From positions 1-5,715 of the forward strand of contig DNSZ01000106.1 in NCBI GenBank assembly GCA_003500165.1: a stretch of DNA of 5,715 nucleotides. The letters are read 5' to 3'. The translations under genes and the position numbers were made by a program. Shown in pieces: positions 5,393-5,715 of this stretch (within the stretch, counting starts at the first letter, position 1; every line of letters starts with the position of its first letter). This DNA is from Paracoccaceae bacterium. GTDB lineage: Bacteria; Pseudomonadota; Alphaproteobacteria; Rhodobacterales; Rhodobacteraceae. The notes beneath the pieces are model-generated. The model was not told the DNA's origin and made no database searches. It was given only the letters and a program-made list of their open reading frames with translations.

Positions 5393-5715
5393 ATGACACA
5401 GATCCAGCTTTCCGACGCCCAAGCCGTCATCCTGTCCACCGCCTGCGCCCGAGACGACGGAGCGATCTTCCCCGTTACCGCCAGCCTCAAGGGCGGCGCC
5501 GTCGGCAACGTCTGCAAGAGCCTCCTGAAGCAGGGCCTGATCGAGGAAATCGCCGCCACGGATCTCAACACGGTCTGGCGGCACGACGAGGAGCGCGGTC
5601 CGATCACGCTGCGCGCCACCCCGCTGGCCTACAGCACCCTCGGCATCACGGACGAGCAGGATGAGACGCCGCCGGCGGAAACGCCGACCGCCCCGGTCCA
5701 GCGCCGGACCGGCAC
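5393..5715 (+). CDS. DUF3489-like protein, N-terminal part (runs off the right edge)
   Basis: The frame opens at ATG 5393 and runs to the edge for 107 codons without a stop. The first 86 or so residues form one compact helical domain: MTQIQLSDAQAVILSTACARDDGA at the start, then SLKGGAVGNVCKSLLKQGLIEEI (30-52), then VWRHDEERGPITLRATPLAYSTLGI (61-85). This is the layout of a winged-helix module, with helices followed by a strand pair carrying the conserved W-R-x-D-E. A Pro/Glu/Thr linker (about 86-103) follows. I recognise this as the N-terminal half of DUF3489 proteins, which typically carry a second winged-helix domain after the linker, beyond this window. The function is unknown; DNA binding is inferred from the fold. 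GGAGA 7 nt upstream supports the start. Members of this family are often found near DUF2924 and serine recombinase genes in alphaproteobacterial mobile elements. Confidence 0.75.
   Translation, partial: MTQIQLSDAQAVILSTACARDDGAIFPVTASLKGGAVGNVCKSLLKQGLIEEIAATDLNTVWRHDEERGPITLRATPLAYSTLGITDEQDETPPAETPTAPVQRRTG

Noticed and set aside
1..5715. CRISPR arrays, tRNA or other RNA genes, insertion sequences, attachment sites
   Set aside because: No regularly spaced repeats, no cloverleaf-like sequence with recognisable T-arm, no transposase frame with terminal repeats, and no integrase-adjacent duplication were seen by reading both strands.

Overview
This window is a block of phage structural genes with GC-rich, alphaproteobacterial character, most likely a prophage or gene-transfer-like remnant in a Rhodobacteraceae-type host. 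By eye roughly two thirds of the bases are G or C, and third codon positions are overwhelmingly G/C. The protein types (a lambda-type terminase and portal set with an HK97-type prohead protease, next to a DUF3489-like gene) are a combination I associate with that family from memory. The host assignment is an inference, not a database result.

Positions 1-4842 are one leftward (minus-strand) packaging and head operon, read from right to left. In order it holds a small-terminase-like DNA-binding protein (4258-4842), a GpA-family terminase large subunit (2313-4310), a 68-residue gpW-like head-tail joining protein (2104-2310), a lambda-type portal (554-2104), and the first 180 residues of an HK97-type prohead protease cut by the left edge (1-540). 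The genes are packed with overlaps of 53 nt and 1 nt and gaps of 2 nt and 13 nt, as expected for one translationally coupled mRNA. Together they recognise the phage DNA, pump it through the portal into a prohead and mature the capsid, and gpW joins head to tail.

Positions 4843-4989 are a 147-bp divergent intergenic region that is AT-richer than its surroundings. It contains a perfect 6+6 bp inverted repeat (CTTATC-5-GATAAG) and a third GATAA box 21 bp from one arm. These lie over a plausible leftward promoter, so this is the best candidate for the control region of the operon.

Positions 4990-5715 carry two rightward genes. One is a complete 102-residue conserved-type protein of unknown function (4990-5298). 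The other is the N-terminal part of a DUF3489-like protein (5393 to the right edge). The 94 bp between them is full of small inverted repeats, one ending at the second gene's ribosome binding site. The first gene carries a perfect 10-bp inverted repeat whose left arm is also complementary to its own ribosome binding site. These RNA-structure signals and the divergent operator are the main features that ordinary annotation would miss. I see no clear evidence of a wholly new system, CRISPR array, RNA gene or insertion sequence.
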